A stretch of 64,000 bases of DNA, from contig JAPWFG010000018.1 in NCBI GenBank assembly GCA_028015205.1, forward strand, positions 1,922,001-1,986,000, given 5' to 3'. The number at the start of each line of letters is the position of its first letter. The stretch's first letter is position 1. The notes beneath the pieces were generated by a model, which made no database searches, was not told the origin of the DNA, and worked only from the letters and a program-made list of their open reading frames with translations. This stretch comes from Mytilisepta virgata (taxonomy: Eukaryota; Mollusca; Bivalvia; Mytilida; Mytilidae). The position numbers were made by a program, and so were the translations under genes. This document shows positions 58,901-64,000 of the stretch, one piece after another.

Positions 58901-61900
58901 TATTACTTATAATGCATTATGTTGTATTTACATTATTTGTCATGTTTTATATATAAAGTCAAGAAATACCAAAGTGGAGAGAAAAATCGTAACAACTGAC
59001 AAACTCCGGAGAACAACGAAGACAAGACCAAACACAATACATGCACTACAATTTAAAAAAAAATAAAAACATATGAACTACATGGACCCCACCAAAAAAC
59101 CGGGGTAGACCCAGGTGCTCCGGAAGAGTAAGCAGTTATATGTTGTACACTTGGGATACGAATTATATTATATGTGCTTCGTCCAATAAAATATTTGATT
59201 TTGATTTGATAATTGGAAGTTTTTTTTTATATGTATCAAATTCTGATTCTTATCTTTCATAGTTTATAATCTGTCTGAAGGTGGAAAAGATATTGCTTTT
59301 GCCAATTATACCCCTACCTGGAAATTACGCAGAAAGATAGCAGGGAAGGCATTGAGGTATTTATTATACCCCCCGCAAACAAAGTTTGGGGGGTATATAG
59401 GAATCACCTTGTCCGTCCGTCTGTCCGTCTGTCGTGCCGTCTGTCTGTCCGTCCGTCTGTCTGCCCATATATCTTGTAAGCGCAACTCCTCCTAGACCGC
59501 TTAATGGATTTCAACGAAACTTTACAGAAAGGAAGTACATCATCCAAAGATGTGCATGAAGAAAAATCTTTGCTTTCTGATATCACACAAGGGAGATAAT
59601 TCGACTTCTATTTTTTTGGCTTATACATTATATATGTACCTCGTAAGAGCAACTCCTCCTAGACCGTTCAATGGATTTCAACGAAACTTTACACAAAGGA
59701 AGTACATCATCCAAAGATGTGCGTGAAGAAAAATCTTTGCTTTCCGATATCACACAAGGGAGATAATTGGTCTTCTATTTTTTTGGCTTATGCATTATAT
59801 ATGAACCTCGTAAGCGCAACTCCTCCTAGACCACTCAATGGATTTCAACGAAACTTTACATAAAGGAAGTAAATCATCCAAAGATGTGCATGAAGAAAAA
59901 TCTTTGCTTTCCGATATCACACAAGGGAGATAATTCGACTTCTATTTTATAACTAATAATCTGAATTCTACATCTGTATTGGTATATGTTTCAGGTTCAA
60001 TTTGAAAAAAAATAACAATTTTTACTGTACCTATACTTCCCAAGCCACATCAGCCATTCGAAACATGAACAGATATATCATGTTTTGGAGTAGTAAAGGC
60101 AACCATGAGTATGCTTAAATTGATGCAAATATCTTATGAAACTTTACCCTGGGCAAGGCAAAGCGGGGGGTATCCTTTGTGAGCTTTGCTCACAGTACAT
60201 CTAGTTATATTTGGTCTTTACATTATGTGCAATGAAATACTAATGGGAAATAATGGGTAATGGGTAATGGATGAAGCGTTTGATTCTGCCCATTTTTTTT
60301 TCGTCGAAATTTTTGGTTGTGGCTTTTTTTCGGCCGTTTTATTTTTATTTAAAACAAAAAATTTCCTGATTGAAAAAGGTCTTGCATTTTTTATTTCCAT
60401 CTAATAAACGATGTAATCCTGTCTCTTCTTTTGCCATTTATTAGCAGCAATCCCTTACTCCCCATATGCCTATGCCATCATGTACTGTTTTAATAGAAAA
60501 CGTTCATGGTGATTGTGACATTTATTGTATGTGAATAGAGTAATGTGGTTCGATGTTGTTAACAGTTTTTCAGTTTTTCATTTTTCATAGACATCCGATG
60601 TGCTGCCAGGTCTGGTTAAATAATGTAAAACTAATCCAAATGAAGGCTTTATTTGGGAAGCATATGTTTATTAATCACCAACAAATTGTGTTTGATTATT
60701 GTATTAATAGACCACACCAAATTGATTTTTAGTTCTTTGGATTTTTTTATGGCAAAAATAGGTGTTAGCGAGCGAAATTTTAATTATTTTTTTCTCTTTG
60801 TTTCAGGCGAAGATCAAATTAACGTGCGGCGCAAATTGTTTTAACTGAAATATTGCAAAAAATGGAAAACAATACCTATATTTTACAAAATATAAGGACC
60901 GGACGAACACTTTTTATTTTCAATTTCTTGAAAAATGACGAAAAGCAAATGAAGTGGCAAAAAAAATTGTTCTTAAATTAACAAAGTTTGAAAATCGGAG
61001 CGGCGAAACCCAAAGAACAAAAAGTCAATTCGGTGTGGCCTTAAATAATAAATTTCACTTTCAAATCCATCTTGCTTGAAAAGCTTCTGTTAATTTAACA
61101 CTAGTATCTTATTGAACGATGGACTGGTAGAGAGAATTTCTTATCGTGGTTTATTCTAGTATCTGAATAAGACATTGTATTAATTTATTTCAGGCAGTAT
61201 TTGGCAGGCAGTCATTTAGAAGAGGTTCTTCATGCATCCACGAATAAATGTGTAGCGGAAATGGCAAAGGAGACTGGACCTTTTAACCCTGAACCTTATA
61301 TTGACTTGATGGTTTTTAATATGTTAAATGCAGTGTGTTTTGGAAAGAGGTATGCATTTTTATTATATACAAGTTAATTACTTTAATTCTAGATCTATTG
61401 AATAGTCTTAATTGTGGGTTACATCTTCAAGCCTGTTTCAAATAAGCATATAACCATTTTTACTGCAAACGATTGGCGAATTTATGAATTGTTAGCACCA
61501 ATTTTTAAAGAACTATTTTTCTAGTGTTTTTTCTATAGACAAAAAACGATTTTCTGCATCGCTCTTAGTTCCAAAGTATTTTAACTTAGTCTTGACATTG
61601 TGTGATAAAATTTGAATTCATACATACTACTATTATTCTATATGAGTAAAATCCAAGATCTTGAATTAAACATCAATAAATAAATACATAAATAAAGTAA
61701 AAACACCTGGAGTAAGGAAACAACCATTATCTGTTAGAGATGTGGTGCAGAAAAGGATCTTTGGGGTGATTTTTTCAATATTGGCAAATGGCAAAATAGA
61801 TGACAGAAAGGCTAATATAATTCATGATTTATTATTTATATGAATCAAATACATTTACGTGTATAATTGTAGACTTCGAGAGAAACATCCTTGATTCTTT

Positions 61901-63822
61901 ATCAGTACCTTCACGTTACCATTCCTAAAAGATTACTTTCTTTATTTGAAGAAAAAATCTTTGTAAGACGTTTTAAATAAGACTTTCAAAAAATATGTTA
62001 ACAGGTACCTAAATTAAAATTATTCAATGATTGATTTTTGCATTTTTTTCTCAGCTGTGAAATTGATGACCCTGAATTTTTACGATTTATGAAACTTGAT
62101 AAAGATGCTACAGAGCAGTTTGGAAATGGTTTTATAGAAGATGTGTTTCCCTTTCTGATTAAGATATGGCCAACAAAGAAATATACAAGAATAATGGGGA
62201 TATTTGATGAAATAATTGATATGATTAAAAAGAAATATAAAGAGCATGAAGATACATTTGACCAAGGTATTTTTTATTTAGCAATTAGCTTTTTAAAAAC
62301 AATATCTCCGATTTTACGACTCACTTTCTATATAAAGATAGATATAAAAAACAGATATTTCGAAGGCAAAGACTACATAAGATCACAATCCTATGACAAG
62401 GCAAGTTGGTGAAAAAAATAACTCGGAGATCAAATAGTACAGTGATTTTGGAAAAAAGAGAAAAAAAAACATAGCCAACCGAAAAAAATAATACTATATT
62501 AGAATGCTATCAGTACGAAAACATAAACTGAACAAGCTTCGAAACATGAAAATATAGAAGAAGAATAAGGCGGATAATAATCATAATAAAAACGCGTGCA
62601 GAAAAGATAAGTATCTGAACGAGCGACTTCACTAGAACATGTCAGTTTACAAACCAAGTGTCATTATTTTCACTAAAATAAAACGATTTTCTGTTCTATT
62701 TACGGTAACGTTCATATTACAACTAAATATTGTTGTATAGCTTTATTTTATTGATATTATATTTATTTATATTGTTTCATTGTTAATTTAGATGTGTTTC
62801 TCACCTTTGAGCTCACCTGGCAAGGCCGTGTGAGCTATTACCATGACTTTGCGTTCGTCGTCATCGTCGTTAACATTTCAAATTTTGATCATCTCCTCTG
62901 AAACTACTGGGCCAACTGGAACCATATTTTGCAGGAATGATGCACTTAAGGTCATCTATGAAAAATCCTCATTTTATTTTGATTGGACGAAAAATATGGT
63001 CGCCATGGGCAATTCTTGTTTCTGATTGGCTGAAACTTAAAAAATCATCTCCTCTGAAACTACAAGTACAAATGATTTGTAAGTTAATACAATTAATGTT
63101 TGTTAGGTCCTGTACAAAGATTCCCCATTTCGTATTGATCGGGCAAAAAACATGGCTGCCATGGGCAATTCTTGTTTCTGATTGGCTGAAATTTGAAAAA
63201 AAAATCTCCCCTGAAACTACAACAGCAAATGATTTGCAAAATTATATAATGGATGTTTGTGAGGTCTTCTACAAATATTCCTCATTTCAACTTGATCCGT
63301 AAAAAAACATGGCTGCCACGGGCAATTCTTGTTTCTGATTGGCTGAAATTTTAAAAATCATCTCCTCTGAAACTACAAGTGCAAATGATTTGTAAGTTGA
63401 TACAAATGATGTTTGTGAGGTCTTCTACAACGATTCCTCAATTCAACTTGATCCGGCAAAAAACATGGCCGAGAAAATTGTCGAATATATCATATGCACA
63501 GTAGTAACGAATCAATTGTGAAATATACACTCCATAGGCTGGCGATCTAGGTATATGACTGAGAATGTTGTTAGTAAAGAGGTAATAGACAAAATGAAAT
63601 AAACAAATAAAAAAGAATTTAAAAGGATTATAGACACAACTTTTCTCCTTATCAGAAGAGAAGACGTGAAATTTAGAAAACATTATTTATTAGATAACAT
63701 CAGAGATTTCACAGATTCATTGATCCTAGCCAGACAGGAAGCTGAACAAGAAGATGACATAGATGCTTTGCAACATTTATCTAAAACTCATCTGACACAA
63801 ACTGTTTTAGACATTTTTATTG
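55774..63822 (+). CDS. Cytochrome P450 copy C, exons 1-7, continues past the window
   Basis: A third copy of the clan 2 P450. Exons 55774-55921, 56131-56208, 56706-56804, 59263-59356, 61194-61349, 62055-62266 and 63694-63822 have the same lengths (148, 78, 99, 94, 156, 212, 129) and phases as copy A and no internal stops, so the visible 305 codons look functional. Exons 8-10 with the I helix, ExxR and heme cysteine must lie beyond base 64000. Differences from A: PPGPLAIP instead of PPGPWAIP, KYGPVF instead of KYGSVF, WKLRR instead of WKLHR, and scattered changes in exons 5-7. Introns 2 and 6 are much shorter than in A (497 bp and 1.4 kb), but introns 3 and 4 are longer, because of a LINE fragment and a Helitron-like element respectively. 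Confidence 0.9.
56131..56208 (+). CDS. P450 copy C exon 2
   Basis: 78 bp, same phases as copy A, with the consensus KYGPVFTIQF. Confidence 0.9.
56706..56804 (+). CDS. P450 copy C exon 3
   Basis: 99 bp, TTTTTCCAG acceptor and GTAAGA donor; protein identical to exon 3 of copy A. Confidence 0.9.
58250..59212 (+). mobile_element. LINE 3' fragment in intron 3 of copy C
   Basis: Encodes, with breaks, IRISLHSLAIETGRYNKPK, then YCKFCRDKVEDEEHFLLYC and PLYTDIREKFSILKSLI (open 58667-58885), the C-terminal HxLAIExGRY and Cys/His-knuckle region of a LINE RT protein. Ends in the ATTTGATTTTGATTTGA tail. The first part has stop codons; not functional. Confidence 0.7.
59263..59356 (+). CDS. P450 copy C exon 4 (GT donor)
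   Basis: 94 bp, helix C with TWKLRRK. The donor is GAG|GTATTT: relative to copy A four bases (CAAG) are missing, turning a GC donor into a weak GT donor. A Helitron-like element starts about four bases into the intron. Confidence 0.88.
59361..60204 (+). mobile_element. Pearl/Helitron-like element inserted beside the exon 4 donor of copy C
   Basis: Starts TTATTATACCCCCCGC with a short palindrome (CCCCCCGCAAACAAAG / TTTGGGGGG), then GTCCGTCCGTCTGTCC microsatellite, about 2.8 tandem units of ~168 bp (AACTCCTCCTAGACC at about 59483, 59650, 59818), and ends with hairpin TGTGAGC-TTT-GCTCACA (60178-60194), GTACAT and CTAG (60201-60204) followed by T. Copy A lacks it, and the empty site TATTATATTTGG indicates little or no target duplication, as expected for a Helitron. 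Confidence 0.7.
60220..61190. other. Rest of intron 4 of copy C, matching copy A
   Basis: Collinear with 20530-21358 of copy A (for example CCAAATGAAGGCTTTATTTG in both). Contains a scrap of the repeat with AATTTCCTGATTG and GTCTTGC. Confidence 0.5.
61194..61349 (+). CDS. P450 copy C exon 5
   Basis: 156 bp, TTATTTCAG acceptor and GTATGC donor; differs from A at a few residues (for example YLAGS against YLSGS, ASTNKCV against ASMNKCL). Confidence 0.9.
62055..62266 (+). CDS. P450 copy C exon 6
   Basis: 212 bp, TTTTTCTCAG acceptor and GTATTT donor; ends HEDTFDQ in phase 1. Confidence 0.9.
62815..63467 (+). mobile_element. Same ~157 bp unit element, truncated (copy C intron 6)
   Basis: Start and microsatellite as in copy A, but it stops in the fourth unit at ACATGGCC and joins the antisense RT fragment; the remaining units and 3' hairpin are missing. 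Confidence 0.6.
63472..63560 (-). pseudogene. Antisense RT scrap in intron 6 of copy C
   Basis: Counterpart of 25383-25460; present in both copies, so inserted before the gene duplicated. Confidence 0.7.
63694..63822 (+). CDS. P450 copy C exon 7
   Basis: 129 bp, starting at the TTTATTAG acceptor with DNIRDFTDSL and ending DIFIG before GTAAGC. This is the last exon inside the window. Confidence 0.88.
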
Positions 63823-64000
63823 GTAAGCAAATAAACTCTCTTGTGTTTATGTGTGTGTTTTGTTCTCGTATAAACATGTTCTGTTATTTTTTGTCCGGGG
63901 TTCTGTCTGTTGTACAAATGAATTATTCGTCTATTTTTCTCACAGGCGATATTTATCAAAGATAGCTTGGTAAAGGGTCGACAAATAAAACTTATCACAG

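Larger units (their letters stand above)
52480..64000 (+). repeat. Segmental duplication, upstream block and gene of copy C
   Basis: The first 3.3 kb matches 1880-5600 and 39888-48590. Past exon 2 it is collinear with 18289-25920 of copy A, including intronic repeats, apart from element-sized indels. Confidence 0.85.

Overview
This is AT-rich animal nuclear DNA. Coding sequence occurs only as short exons bounded by GT-AG (once GC-AG) splice sites, and introns and spacers are packed with decayed transposons. Several repeat families resemble ones I recall from bivalve molluscs: AGGGAGCAACC foldbacks, elements with internal ~160 bp tandem repeats plus GTCC/GTCT microsatellites, and a PMGTNCAPLLADLF reverse transcriptase. 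A bivalve, possibly a mussel, is the best guess. No prokaryotic features, tRNA or rRNA genes were seen. || The only cellular gene family is a cytochrome P450 of clan 2 (CYP1/CYP17-like), in three tandem same-strand copies. Copy A (5611-29666) is complete: ten coding exons totalling exactly 1500 nt (499 aa plus stop), with membrane anchor, PPGP hinge, helix-C WxxxR, I-helix GGIDTS, EVMR, and the heme loop with Cys445. Copy B (48599-49034) keeps only exons 1-2 and is a truncated duplicate. Copy C (55774-63822) has exons 1-7 with the same lengths and phases as A and runs off the right edge. || Layout. 1-5600: upstream block of copy A, built of old repeats. 5611-29666: copy A, whose intron 2 is about 12.5 kb because about 11.8 kb of foreign DNA, including a reverse-transcriptase ORF at 8438-9117, lies between two direct copies of a ~170 bp intron segment. 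29667-37985: intergenic, with a hAT-like MITE, a near-perfect hairpin and nested Helitron-like elements. 37986-49287: second copy of the upstream block, enlarged by a repeated ~500 bp element and a 3.1 kb element with ~0.6 kb inverted termini, then exons 1-2 of copy B. 49288-52480: a LINE fragment fused by deletion, then unassigned sequence. 52480-64000: third upstream block and copy C. || The paralogous blocks act as occupied/empty-site comparisons and date several insertions relative to the duplications. The most distinctive signals are several repeat families ending in a hairpin followed by CTAG and T (Helitron/pearl-like), degenerate hammerhead-ribozyme-like motifs, the long-inverted-repeat element, an array of AAGATATCTT palindromes in intron 7 of copy A, and a 4 bp indel that changes the intron-4 donor from GC (copy A) to GT (copy C). 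I saw no multi-gene system other than the P450 cluster.
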